Below are positions 49,889-57,951 of a stretch of 64,000 bases of DNA, one piece after another (the first letter of the stretch is position 1; each line of letters starts with the position of its first letter). This stretch comes from VRUE01 sp963702035. GTDB lineage: Bacteria > Actinomycetota > Thermoleophilia > Solirubrobacterales > 70-9. The stretch spans positions 930,001-994,000 of the forward strand of contig OY969700.1 in the NCBI GenBank assembly GCA_963702035.1, read 5' to 3'. The translations under genes were made by a program, and so were the position numbers. Under the pieces are notes generated by a model, which worked only from the letters and a program-made list of their open reading frames with translations, did no database searches and had not been told where the DNA came from.

Positions 49889-50097
49889 AGCTCCGGTATC
49901 TCTTCGCGCGAACGAATCTCGTTGAGGTCGCCGCCCCAGCCGACTCCCTCCATTTCGAGCATTTCCCGGCGGCTCATGGGTTCCCCCGCGAGTTTTCGCA
50001 AAGCCAAATCAACGGCCTCCCGTTTACTGGGGAGGCGATAGATCTGCATCACGCGCTCGATCAGCTCGTCGTCAATCTCGATGTTGGTTCGCGTCAT
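49885..50097 (-). CDS. vapB: VapB-family antitoxin (ribbon-helix-helix)
   Basis: 70 residues from ATG 50097. MTRTNIEIDDELIERVMQIY is the RHH strand and first helix, followed by KREAVDLALRKLAG, the typical VapB (type II antitoxin) block. The tail EGVGWGGDLNEIRSREEIP fits a toxin-binding peptide. A perfect 16-bp palindrome 10 bp upstream is the probable operator. Confidence 0.9.
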   Translation of the reverse strand: MTRTNIEIDDELIERVMQIYRLPSKREAVDLALRKLAGEPMSRREMLEMEGVGWGGDLNEIRSREEIPEL

Positions 50098-50107
50098 TAC
50101 CCCTTTA

Positions 50108-50123
50108 TACACCTTAAGGTGTA
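50108..50123. promoter_or_regulatory. vapBC operator palindrome
   Basis: TACACCTTAAGGTGTA is a perfect 16-bp palindrome beginning 10 bp before the vapB ATG, in an A+T-rich patch, as expected for RHH antitoxin autorepression. Confidence 0.75.
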
Positions 50124-50165
50124 GAGAGGTGGGATCGGCGACCGAAGCGGCCGTTTCGGTCGACA

Positions 50166-51533
50166 TCAGGACACCAGCCTCACTTCGAAACTGGGGACGG
50201 CGAGGGCGCCCGCTCCGCCGAGCAGGGCGAGGATGCGGGTCACATAGGCCTGGGTCTCGGGATAGCCGGGCACGCAATCGCAGGCTTCGACCGGGGCCGG
50301 GCCGGCGTTGTAGGCGGCGAGGGCGAGCTGGGGCGAGCCGAACTGGCGGATCAGGTCGGACATCAGGTGGGCCTGGGCGTCGATTGCTTCGTCGGGGTCG
50401 TAGGGGTTGCGCAGGCCGTAGGCCGCAGCGGTCGAGGGCATGAACTGGGCGATGCCCTGGGCGCCGGCGGGGGAACCGGCGTAGGGGTCGAAGTTCGACT
50501 CGGCCATCAGTTGGGCCGCGAGCAGAGCCGCCGAGACGTTCCAGTGGGTGGCGGCACGCAGGAGCGGGGCGCGGAATTGCGACGGGACGAAGGACGGAAG
50601 CGCGGCGCCGGCGAAGGCGCCGTCGCCACCGCTACCCGCCGCCCCGGCTCCGACGGTTCCATCCGTTGCGCCGACCGCGTTGCCGGCCGCGGAGCAGGGC
50701 GCCGGGCCGGCCGTAAAACCGTAATGCCAAGCCTCCCACGAGTAGCGTTGGACGAAGCCGAACCTGGAGGCGTTGGCGGCAAGCCAGCCATAGGCGGATT
50801 CCGGGCCGAGGTCGAGCTCGGTCGCGCAGCGATGCAGCGAGTGGCCCGGCGGCGCGACCCAGGTCGGGTCCGGGTGGGCGGCGAAGAGCGCCGCCTGTTC
50901 GGCATCGGAGCGGAAGCCGGAATTGACGACCAGGGTGAGGCCGGCGTGGGAGGCCGCCGCAGCCATCCGGTCGAATGCGGCAGCGACGTCGGGGCGCATT
51001 CCCTCGCCGGTCCGGTAGACGAGCGGGCCGCTGTAGCCGCCCCCGCTGGCCGTCGCCGGCATCGAGCCGGTGCCGCTGGCGGCCGGTGCGGCCGCTTCGG
51101 CCACCGCCGATGCCTCGACGCCGGCGCTACCGGCCTCGCCCAGATCGAGGCTGCCGGTCACGACTGCCCTGACGCGGACCGGGGCGAACGTGTGGGCGTC
51201 GGGGAAGGAGACCTTCAAGCGCTCGACTCCGACTCCGTTCGCTCGGGCCGCTTCGGACGCGGCTGCACGGGCTCGGACGAGGTACTCGGGCTTCTCCATG
51301 CGGGCCGGGTTCGGCAGGCCGTTTGGCAGCCTGGGCGGCGCCAGCAGCCGCGGCAGGTCGTCGCGCATCGAGCGCGCTGCCGAGATCGCGGCCAGATCGG
51401 CCGCCCGCTGCGCTCGCCCCTTCCCCGTCACCGCGCCGGCGATCGCGACCAGCGCCAGGGCGGCGGCGATCAGCGCGAAGGCACCCCCGAGCGCCAGCAG
51501 CAGCGCTTGACCATCCTCCCTCCTAGCGTCCAT
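50166..51533 (-). CDS. TadE/TadG-like anchor fused to VanY-type carboxypeptidase and lytic transglycosylase
   Basis: 455 residues in three modules. Residues 1-60: a TadE/TadG-like N-terminus (REDGQALLLALGGAFALIAA, AQRAADLAAISAARSM) with one membrane helix. Residues about 165-280: a VanY-type D,D-carboxypeptidase, NSGFRSDAEQAALFAAHPDP with zinc-site HSLHRCATELDLG (SxH...D) and EAWHYGF (ExxH). Residues about 320-430: an SLT lytic transglycosylase, LMAESNFDPYAGSPAGAQGI (catalytic Glu) and FMPST...ALAAYNAGP. Together they would cut both peptide and glycan parts of the wall at a pilus-like anchor. The start ATG 51533 is 24 bp from a motif also found upstream of the TadE operon at 57.9 kb. Confidence 0.85.
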   Translation of the reverse strand: MDARREDGQALLLALGGAFALIAAALALVAIAGAVTGKGRAQRAADLAAISAARSMRDDLPRLLAPPRLPNGLPNPARMEKPEYLVRARAAASEAARANGVGVERLKVSFPDAHTFAPVRVRAVVTGSLDLGEAGSAGVEASAVAEAAAPAASGTGSMPATASGGGYSGPLVYRTGEGMRPDVAAAFDRMAAAASHAGLTLVVNSGFRSDAEQAALFAAHPDPTWVAPPGHSLHRCATELDLGPESAYGWLAANASRFGFVQRYSWEAWHYGFTAGPAPCSAAGNAVGATDGTVGAGAAGSGGDGAFAGAALPSFVPSQFRAPLLRAATHWNVSAALLAAQLMAESNFDPYAGSPAGAQGIAQFMPSTAAAYGLRNPYDPDEAIDAQAHLMSDLIRQFGSPQLALAAYNAGPAPVEACDCVPGYPETQAYVTRILALLGGAGALAVPSFEVRLVS

Positions 51534-51556
51534 GTGCCGACGCTGACGGACGCTGA

Positions 51557-51583
51557 CGCGCGTGTGGTGCGCTCAAACGAAAA
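51557..51583 (-). promoter_or_regulatory. Shared TadE-locus upstream element, copy 1
   Basis: On the minus strand TTTTCGTTTGAGCGC is followed by ACCACACGCGCG. 25 of 27 bases match the element at 57952-57978, and the distance to the start codon is identical (24 bp). A CCCGGTCT-NN-GGAC box lies upstream in both (51613-51626 here). It may be a promoter or regulator-binding site. Confidence 0.65.
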
Positions 51584-51654
51584 TATCTGCGATCGAACCG
51601 TCACGCGATTGTGTCCGTAGACCGGGCAACCCGATTTCGACCCGAGGAGCGTTC

Positions 51655-52104
51655 ATGCCGCAGTCACCAAGCCGTCGCCCACGTCATCTGAGCATCGCGA
51701 TCGTCGCCGCGGTCGCCGCCCTGGCCATCGCCGCGCTCTTCAGCTCCCTTGCGGCGGCCGGCACGAGCAAGCGGGTGGTCAAGGAGGGGCACAGCGCTTC
51801 CCTCGGCAAGACCGTCCTCACCGCCAACAACGGCCTCACCCTGTACACGCTGAGCGCCGAGAAGCACGGCGCCTTCATCTGCAAGGGCTCCTGCCTGAAG
51901 GACTGGCACCCGCTCGTCGTGGCGAAGGGCGTCAAGCCCACCGGTCCCGTCGCCCTCGGAACGATCAAGCGCCCCGACAACGGCCTGCGCCAGGTCAGCT
52001 TCGAAGGCCGGCCGCTCTATACCTTCGACGACGACCACAAGAAGGGCGACGCCAACGGCGAGGGCTTCAAGGACGTCGGCACCTGGCACGCCGCCACTCC
52101 GTAG
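51655..52104 (+). CDS. Secreted COG4315-type repeat protein
   Basis: 149 residues from ATG 51655, with GAGGAG 8 nt upstream. A signal peptide (IAIVAAVAALAIAALFSSLAAAG) precedes two tandem copies of the secreted repeat of about 45 residues: LTANNGLTLYTLSAEKHGAFIC-like and IKRPDNGLRQVSFEGRPLYTF-like, with CKGSCLKDWHPL. Homologues are often annotated as lipoproteins of unknown function, sometimes linked to redox or cell-surface stress. Confidence 0.82.
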   Translation: MPQSPSRRPRHLSIAIVAAVAALAIAALFSSLAAAGTSKRVVKEGHSASLGKTVLTANNGLTLYTLSAEKHGAFICKGSCLKDWHPLVVAKGVKPTGPVALGTIKRPDNGLRQVSFEGRPLYTFDDDHKKGDANGEGFKDVGTWHAATP

Positions 52105-52114
52105 GGGCGGCGGC

Positions 52115-53752
52115 TCAGATCTCCTCGGGAACCATCTCGATCGCTCCGCAGGGACACTCGGCGACGCAGAGGCCGCAGCCCTTGCAGAAGTCGAGGTCGA
52201 TCCTGAATGGCTCGTCCGGCTCGCCGAGCTTGATCACGGCGTTGTCGGGACAGACCGCGTAGCAGTTGTCGCAACTGAAGCAGGTGCCGCAGGAGAGGCA
52301 GCGGCGCGCCTCGAAGAGGGCGTTCTCCTCGTCGAGGCCGCCGACGACCTCGTCGAAGCCGGAGGCCCGCCGCGCCGCCTCGAGCGCCGGCTGCTCGGTG
52401 CGCGGCGCGTCCGAGTAGTACCAGGTGTTGAGCGTCTCGAAGCCGGCCAGGTCGTGCTTGGGCGGCGGCTCGTAATCAAACCCGCTCAGCCACCTGTCGA
52501 TGTGGCGCGCCGCCTTCTTGCCGTGGCCGACGCCGACCGTGACCGTGCGCTCGGCGGGCACCATGTCGCCGCCGGCGAAGATCCCCTCGTGGCCGGTCAT
52601 CATGTTCGGCCCGACCGCGACGACGCCGTCTTCGACCTCGATCCCGGGGACGCCCTCGAGCAGCGAGAGGTCGGCTTCCTGGCCCAGCGCCAGCACCAGC
52701 GAGTCGGCCTCGAGCTCCTCGACCTCGCCGGTCGGCCGCGGGAAGCCCGACTCGTCGAGCTCCATCCGCTCCAGCGCCAGCTTGCCGCCCTCGAAGTGCT
52801 TGACCGTCGAGAGCCAGCGCATCTCGATGCCCTCCTCGACCGCCTCCTCGACCTCGAAGTCGTGGGCCGGCATGCGCTCGCGGGTGCGCCGGTAGACGAC
52901 CACCGCGTCGGTGGCACCGAGCCGCTTCGCCGTCCGCGCCGCGTCCATCGCCGTGTCGCCGCCGCCGTAGATGGCGACGCGGCGGCCGAGCTGGGGACGC
53001 TCCTCTCCCTCCATGCTCTCCAGCAGCGAGACCGCGTCGACGATCCGGTCGGCCTCGCCGGCCGGGACATAGGCACGGCGGCCGATGTGGGCGCCGACGG
53101 CGAGGAAGGCGGCGTCGAAGCCCCCCTCGCGCATCGCCTCCATCGCGTTCTCGACCTTGGTGTTCAGCTTCAGCTCGACGCCGAGGTCGAGGATCCGCTG
53201 GACCTCGGCCTCGAGCACGTCGCGCGGCAGCCGGTACTGGGGAATGCCGAAGCGCATCATCCCGCCGGGCAGCGAGCCCGCCTCGTAGATCGTCACCGCG
53301 TGGCCGAGCCGGGTCAGGTGGTAGGCGGCGGAGAGGCCCGAGGGCCCGGCGCCGATCACCAGCACGCGCTTGCCGCTCGGCTCGGCCCCGACCTCGACCC
53401 GCCAGCCGTGCTCGATCGCCGCGTCGCCGATGAAGCGCTCGACCGAGTGGACGCCGACCGCCTCGTCGAGTTGGGCCCGGTTGCAGGCGGTCTCGCAGGG
53501 GTGGTAACAGACCCGCCCCATGATCGCCGGAAACGGGTTGTCCTCGATCGCCTTGCGCCAGGCGCGCTCGTAGCCCGCCTCCCCTTCCTCCGCCTCATAG
53601 AGCCAGGCCTGGATGTTCTCCCCCGCCGGGCAGGCGTTGTTGCAGGGCGGCAGCCGGTCGACGTAGACGGCGCGCTCGGTGCGCCAGCTGCCGGTCTTGT
53701 TGGCGAGGCTGGAGCCGACGTCGAGCGTGATCGCGTAGGGCTTGTCTTTCAC
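52115..53752 (-). CDS. FAD/NAD(P) oxidoreductase (GltD-like) with C-terminal 2x[4Fe-4S] ferredoxin domain
   Basis: 545 residues. The N-terminal GltD-type cluster region (PPCNNACPAGENIQ, GRVCYHPCETACNR) binds iron-sulfur centres. FAD-binding VLVIGAGPSGLSAAYHL and NAD(P)-binding VAIYGGGDTAMDAARTA follow. The C-terminus has two ferredoxin motifs, CGTCFSCDNCYAVCP and CKGCGLCVAECPCGAI. It overlaps the downstream position of the oxidoreductase beta gene by 4 bp, so it is the delta/electron-transfer partner of the porGAB complex, passing electrons between ferredoxin and NAD(P)H. Confidence 0.92.
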   Translation of the reverse strand: MKDKPYAITLDVGSSLANKTGSWRTERAVYVDRLPPCNNACPAGENIQAWLYEAEEGEAGYERAWRKAIEDNPFPAIMGRVCYHPCETACNRAQLDEAVGVHSVERFIGDAAIEHGWRVEVGAEPSGKRVLVIGAGPSGLSAAYHLTRLGHAVTIYEAGSLPGGMMRFGIPQYRLPRDVLEAEVQRILDLGVELKLNTKVENAMEAMREGGFDAAFLAVGAHIGRRAYVPAGEADRIVDAVSLLESMEGEERPQLGRRVAIYGGGDTAMDAARTAKRLGATDAVVVYRRTRERMPAHDFEVEEAVEEGIEMRWLSTVKHFEGGKLALERMELDESGFPRPTGEVEELEADSLVLALGQEADLSLLEGVPGIEVEDGVVAVGPNMMTGHEGIFAGGDMVPAERTVTVGVGHGKKAARHIDRWLSGFDYEPPPKHDLAGFETLNTWYYSDAPRTEQPALEAARRASGFDEVVGGLDEENALFEARRCLSCGTCFSCDNCYAVCPDNAVIKLGEPDEPFRIDLDFCKGCGLCVAECPCGAIEMVPEEI

Positions 53753-54753
53753 TCCGCCTCCCCGTCCAGCAGCCCGTAGCGGCGGATGTTGGCGTCGGCG
53801 ATCGCCTGGAGGCGCTCGATCACGTCGCTGCGGGGCGGGTCGGCGAAGAGGTGCGCGTAGCGGCGCTGCGGTCGCAGGTACTCCTCGACCGGCACCTGGC
53901 GGCGGATCTTCGACACCGAGACGACCTCGCCGCCTTCGGCCTCGAAGACCGGGAAGAAGCCGCTCTCGGTGACCAGGCGGGCGAGCTTGATCGTGTCCGC
54001 CGCGGCCGCCCCCCAGCCGAGCGGACAGGGCACGAAGACGTGGACGTAGCGGGGGCCGCGCAGCTCCATCGCCCGCTCGACCTTACGCTCGAGGTCGTGC
54101 AGGTCGGCGACCGTCGCGGTCGCCACGTAGGGGATCCCGTGCGCCATCGCGATCCGCGGCATGTCCTTGCCCTGGCCGAACTCGTTGCCGGGGTGGTCGT
54201 GACCGATCGGCTTCGTGTTCGCCGTACGGGCCGCCGGCGGCGTCGCCCCGGAGCGCTGGACCCCGGTGTTCATGTAGGCCTCGTTGTCGTAGCAGACGTA
54301 GAGCACGTCGTCGCCGCGCTCGAACATCCCCGAGAGGCAGCCGAAGCCGATGTCGACCGTGCCGCCGTCGCCGCCCTGGCCGATCACGCGGATGTCCTCG
54401 CGCCCCTTCGCGCGCAGCGCCGCGGCGACGCCGCTGGCGACGGCGGGGGCGTTGCCGAAGAGCGAGTGGATCCAGGGAAGCTGCCAGGAGGACTCCGGGA
54501 ACGGGGTCGAGAAGACCTCGAGGCAGCCGGTCGCGTTGGCGGCGATCAGCTTGCCGCCGGTCGCCTTCATCGCCGCGTCGAGCGCGTAGCGGGCGCCGAG
54601 CGCCTCGCCGCAGCCCTGGCATGCGCGATGGCCCGAGGTGAGGCTGTTGGAGCGCTCGCTCCGGGCCTGCACGGTGCGCTGCTCGGGGTCGAGCAGGCGG
54701 TTGCCGGCGGCGAAGCTGCCCACCTGGTAGAAGCGGACGCGCTGCTCGTCCAT
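53749..54753 (-). CDS. porB: 2-oxoacid:ferredoxin oxidoreductase, beta (TPP-binding) subunit
   Basis: 334 residues. The TPP-binding region reads GQGGDGGTVDIGFGCLSG, the GDG...N motif, with YDNEAYMNTGVQRSG completing the Mg-diphosphate site. RACQGCGEALGARY and GCLEVF hold the cysteine ligands of the proximal [4Fe-4S] cluster. Together with alpha it decarboxylates a 2-oxoacid (pyruvate most likely) and reduces ferredoxin. It begins as TGATG overlapping the alpha stop. Confidence 0.92.
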   Translation of the reverse strand: MDEQRVRFYQVGSFAAGNRLLDPEQRTVQARSERSNSLTSGHRACQGCGEALGARYALDAAMKATGGKLIAANATGCLEVFSTPFPESSWQLPWIHSLFGNAPAVASGVAAALRAKGREDIRVIGQGGDGGTVDIGFGCLSGMFERGDDVLYVCYDNEAYMNTGVQRSGATPPAARTANTKPIGHDHPGNEFGQGKDMPRIAMAHGIPYVATATVADLHDLERKVERAMELRGPRYVHVFVPCPLGWGAAAADTIKLARLVTESGFFPVFEAEGGEVVSVSKIRRQVPVEEYLRPQRRYAHLFADPPRSDVIERLQAIADANIRRYGLLDGEAE

Positions 54754-56006
54754 CAGTGCGGCCCCGCGGCGACGATGCCGGTTTCGCGCAGGATGTTCTC
54801 GGCATGGGGACCGCTGCGCCCGCCCGCCGCCATCCGGTCGAGCTCGGCCTCGACCCGCTCGCGGTCGAGGTCGAGGAAGGTCAGCGGCTCGAGCCGGTCG
54901 GCGATCGCCTCGGCGAAGAGCGCCAGCAGCGACTTCCTCGTGATCGGCCGGCCGCCGAGGCCGGCGATCACCGTGTAGCCGTGCAGCTCGATGCCGGAGA
55001 GCGCCGTGCGGACATTGGCCGAGACGATCCCGCCGACGCCGACGGCGAGCGCCTTCTCCAGCACGACGACCCGCTCGGCGCCGGCCAGCGCCGCCCGCAC
55101 CTCCTCCAGCGGGAAGGGCCGGAACGACTTGATCGCCAGGGCGCCGATGCTCGTACCCCGCTCGCGCAGCTCGTCGATCGTGTCCTCGATCGTGCCCAGG
55201 ACCGAGCCCAGCGCGACGACGATCGTCTCGGCGTCCTCGGTGCGGTAGCCGCGGACGAGGCCGCCGGAGGGGCGGCCGAAGTCGCGCTCGAACTCGGCGG
55301 CGACTTCGGGGATGACGTCGAGCGCCTGCATCTGCTTGGCGTGGGCGAGGTAGCGGACCTCGGTGAACGCCTCCGGCCCGACCATCGCCCCGATCGTCAC
55401 CGGCGCGGCGGGGTCGAGCACCTGGCGCGGCTCGAAGCGGGGCAGGAAAGCGTCGACCTGCTCGGCCACCGGCACGTCGACGCGCTCGTAGGCGTGGGTG
55501 AGGACGAAGCCGTCCATGCAGACCATCACCGGCAGGGAGACCTGCTCGGCGATCCGGAACGCCTGCACGTGCAGGTCCGCGGCCTCCTGGTTGGTCTCGG
55601 CATAGAGCTGGATCCAGCCGCAGTCGCGCTGGGACATCGCGTCGCTGTGGTCGTTCCAGATGTTGATCGGGGCGCCGATCGCCCGGTTGGCGACGGTCAT
55701 CACGATCGGCAGGCCCAGCCCGGAGGCGTTGTAGAGGGCCTCGGCCATGTAGAGCAGGCCCTGGCTCGCGGTGGCCGTGTAGGAACGGGCGCCGGTCGCC
55801 GAGGCGCCGATGCAGACCGAGAGCGCCGCGAACTCGGACTCGACCGTGACGTACTCGCAGGGGGACAGGGTGCCGGCGCGGACGAGGTCAGAGAGGCCCT
55901 CGACGATGTGGGTCTGGGGGGAGATCGGGTAGGCACAGACGACCTCGGGCCGGCAGAGGCCAACCGTCTCGGCGACGGCGACAGAGCCCTCCAGCTGCCT
56001 AAGCAC
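54753..56006 (-). CDS. porA: 2-oxoacid:ferredoxin oxidoreductase, alpha subunit
   Basis: 417 residues. VCAYPISPQTHIVEGL is the substrate-binding YPITPSS-type motif. Also present are EYVTVESEFAALSVCIGASA, YTATASQGLLYM and IWNDHSDAMSQRD, with an Asp replacing the usual Gln. The C-terminal domain II has LRERGTSIGALAIKSFRPFP. It begins overlapping the gamma stop by 8 bp. Pyruvate is the likeliest substrate, though the ISPQ variant leaves room for other 2-oxoacids. Confidence 0.92.
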   Translation of the reverse strand: MLRQLEGSVAVAETVGLCRPEVVCAYPISPQTHIVEGLSDLVRAGTLSPCEYVTVESEFAALSVCIGASATGARSYTATASQGLLYMAEALYNASGLGLPIVMTVANRAIGAPINIWNDHSDAMSQRDCGWIQLYAETNQEAADLHVQAFRIAEQVSLPVMVCMDGFVLTHAYERVDVPVAEQVDAFLPRFEPRQVLDPAAPVTIGAMVGPEAFTEVRYLAHAKQMQALDVIPEVAAEFERDFGRPSGGLVRGYRTEDAETIVVALGSVLGTIEDTIDELRERGTSIGALAIKSFRPFPLEEVRAALAGAERVVVLEKALAVGVGGIVSANVRTALSGIELHGYTVIAGLGGRPITRKSLLALFAEAIADRLEPLTFLDLDRERVEAELDRMAAGGRSGPHAENILRETGIVAAGPH

Positions 56007-56598
56007 TCGGCACTCCGGACAGCTCGCGTTCGACGTGCGCGCAGCAGGCCCGCGCCGCGGCGGCGTTGCCCTCGCCGGCGGCGCCGGTGAAGCGCTCGCG
56101 GATCGCCGCCGTCACCGAGCGCAGTTTCAACGCCCCCGTCAGCGCGGCGAAGCCGCCGAGCAGCGCCGCGTTGGGCAGCGGGCGGCCGAGGTGCTCACGG
56201 GCCAGCTCGGTGGCGGGGACGCTGAGCAGGCGCTCGGCGCGGAAGCGCTCGCGGAGCTCGCCGAGGCCGAGCTGGTCGAGGTCGCGGCTGCTGTTGATCA
56301 GGACGTAGCCGTCCGGCCCCAGGCCGCTGAAGAGATCGACCTGGTGCAGCAGGGTCGGGTCCTGGACGATCAGCGCGTCGGGCTCGGCGATCGGTTCGCG
56401 GGTGCGGATGGGGGTGTCGCCGAAGCGGCAGAAGGAGACGACCGGGGCGCCGGTCCGCTCGGAGCCGAAGCTCGGGAACGCCTGGGCGTGAAGACCCTCG
56501 TCGAAGGCGGCGACCGAGAGCATCTCGGCGGCGGTGACCACCCCCTGGCCCCCACGGCCGTGGATGCGAACCTCGAACGTCGGCCTCAGCCCCTCCAT
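55999..56598 (-). CDS. porG: 2-oxoacid:ferredoxin oxidoreductase, gamma subunit
   Basis: 199 residues from ATG 56598; TACGTT ends 6 nt upstream, so translation is probably leaderless. FEVRIHGRGGQGVVTAAEML is the CoA-binding gamma-domain start, followed by AQAFPSFGSERTGAPVVSFC. It is first gene of porG-porA-porB plus the GltD-like gene. An alternative start at 56649 lacks a signal for initiation. Confidence 0.92.
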   Translation of the reverse strand: MEGLRPTFEVRIHGRGGQGVVTAAEMLSVAAFDEGLHAQAFPSFGSERTGAPVVSFCRFGDTPIRTREPIAEPDALIVQDPTLLHQVDLFSGLGPDGYVLINSSRDLDQLGLGELRERFRAERLLSVPATELAREHLGRPLPNAALLGGFAALTGALKLRSVTAAIRERFTGAAGEGNAAAARACCAHVERELSGVPSA

Positions 56599-56604
56599 CG
56601 ACTC

Positions 56605-56610
56605 AACGTA
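56605..56610 (-). promoter_or_regulatory. -10 box TACGTT of the por operon
   Basis: TACGTT on the minus strand ends 6 nt before the porG ATG at 56598; no Shine-Dalgarno is seen. Confidence 0.45.
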
Positions 56611-56629
56611 GAGCCGCCCGGGCGGCGCT

Positions 56630-57256
56630 TCATCCGTGGTTCGCGGCAATCCCGGCGCGGCTAAGTACGGAGGGGGAACGCGGCTCGAGAAGGCGCTCGA
56701 TCCGTCGCGCGGGAAGTAGGCTGTTGCCCCGCGGCGCCAGCCCTTGCAGGGCGACGCGCGCCGGCAGCCGGCCGAGCGGGCGCTTGAGCGCCGCTACGCG
56801 CAGGCCTCGCGCGATCAGGTCGCGCACCGCAAGCGCCGTCAGCGCGCGGTCCTCGCTGAGGTCCGCGCGCAGCAGCACGCCGGTGGAGCGGATGCGGGCA
56901 TCGCCGAACACCGCCCGCAGCAGGACCGGCGGCAGGTGGACGACGGCCGCCGACTCGCGAGCGAGCGGCAGGACGGCGGCCAGTGCGTCGATCGACTCCG
57001 GCTCGGGTGAGAGCTTCAGCAGACAGATTCGCCCGCGCGAGGCGACCGTGGCATCCGGCAGGTGCGCCGCCAATCGCTCCTCCAGCGCTCGTGCTCCCGC
57101 GGTGGCGATCAGGGTGGGTCGAAGTACCCTGCCATCTTCCAGATCGACCAGCAGCGCCGCCCGGTCGGACTCGGATGCGGCGCAGGCCAGAGCCGCGGCC
57201 GCGGCTCGCGAGCCCTTTGCCGCGCCAACCCGGCTGACCAGGACGACCGGGCTCAT
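56630..57256 (-). CDS. MinD/CpaE-like protein with degenerate P-loop in a TadE locus
   Basis: 208 residues. VVLVSRVGAAKGSRAAAAAL sits where a deviant Walker A (KGGxGKS/T) would be in ParA/MinD/CpaE proteins, but the final Lys-Thr is not conserved. LLVDLEDGRVLRP matches the Walker A' region. No clear Walker B follows. It overlaps the upstream TadE-like gene by 4 bp, so it may be the locus's CpaE-like scaffold that has lost ATPase activity. A similar degenerate P-loop protein is at 30012. Confidence 0.5.
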   Translation of the reverse strand: MSPVVLVSRVGAAKGSRAAAAALACAASESDRAALLVDLEDGRVLRPTLIATAGARALEERLAAHLPDATVASRGRICLLKLSPEPESIDALAAVLPLARESAAVVHLPPVLLRAVFGDARIRSTGVLLRADLSEDRALTALAVRDLIARGLRVAALKRPLGRLPARVALQGLAPRGNSLLPARRIERLLEPRSPSVLSRAGIAANHG

Positions 57257-57582
57257 TTCGGCCTCGCCGCGGCGGAAGAGGTGACGGCGAGCCCGTCGGC
57301 AACCGCGGGCAGGAGCGACGGCGGTCGCAGGCGAACGGTGACGCGGCCGCCGTTGACCGAAACGTCGATGTCATCCCTGGCCCAGCCGGGCAGCGCCGCG
57401 CGAGCCGCATCCCCCGCGGGCCGCCCGGAGGCAAGCGCCAGCGCCCCCGCCTCAGCGGCGCCGTCGGCGAGCGTCAGCGCGTAGCCGGCGGCGAGCAGCT
57501 GCAGGGCGAGCAGGCCGGCCAGCAGCAAGGCCGGCAGGGCCGCGACGAGCTCGACGGTGGATTGTCCCGCTTCCCTACCCAT
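57253..57582 (-). CDS. TadE-like pseudopilin
   Basis: 109 residues from ATG 57582. The N-terminus MGREAGQSTVELVAALPALL is the TadE/TadG signature: short basic leader, QSTVE, then a hydrophobic helix. The remainder is a small soluble domain. It overlaps the preceding TadE gene by 8 bp and the following gene by 4 bp. Minor pilins of Flp/Tad systems are processed after the short leader, but no tadZ/A/B/C export machinery is in the window. Confidence 0.8.
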   Translation of the reverse strand: MGREAGQSTVELVAALPALLLAGLLALQLLAAGYALTLADGAAEAGALALASGRPAGDAARAALPGWARDDIDVSVNGGRVTVRLRPPSLLPAVADGLAVTSSAAARPK

Positions 57583-57928
57583 CGCCGGGCCCCAGGGCGG
57601 CCTTGGCCGCCACCATCGCCTTCGGCAGCAACGGCAGCAGGCGGGGTATCGCCACACGGACCGAGACCGCATCGCCATCGCTCACCTCCGCCCCGCCCCG
57701 CAGCAGGCTCGGCAGCGCCCCGATCGCCGCGTCCCGCGGATCTTTCCCTACAAGCTCAGCCCGCGCTCCCGCCCGCGCCGCAATGCCCGCCGACCACAAC
57801 GCCTCACCGGCGAGCCCTATCTGTGCCGCGACCAGGACCGCCAGCAGCAGGAACGGGACCACAGCGACCATCTCGACCGAGGCGGTCCCGTCCTCCCTGT
57901 GAGCGCTGCCGGCGGCCTGGTGCGACAC
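57575..57928 (-). CDS. TadE-like protein
   Basis: 117 residues from GTG 57928. HREDGTASVEMVAVVPFLLL is again the TadE signature and membrane helix; residues about 45-117 form a small exported domain. It is first of a three-gene set (two TadE-like genes plus a degenerate P-loop protein). A 27-bp element shared with the TadE-VanY-SLT gene lies 24 bp before its start. Confidence 0.8.
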   Translation of the reverse strand: MSHQAAGSAHREDGTASVEMVAVVPFLLLAVLVAAQIGLAGEALWSAGIAARAGARAELVGKDPRDAAIGALPSLLRGGAEVSDGDAVSVRVAIPRLLPLLPKAMVAAKAALGPGDG

Positions 57929-57951
57929 ACGCCGACCGTCCCAGGCCCGAG

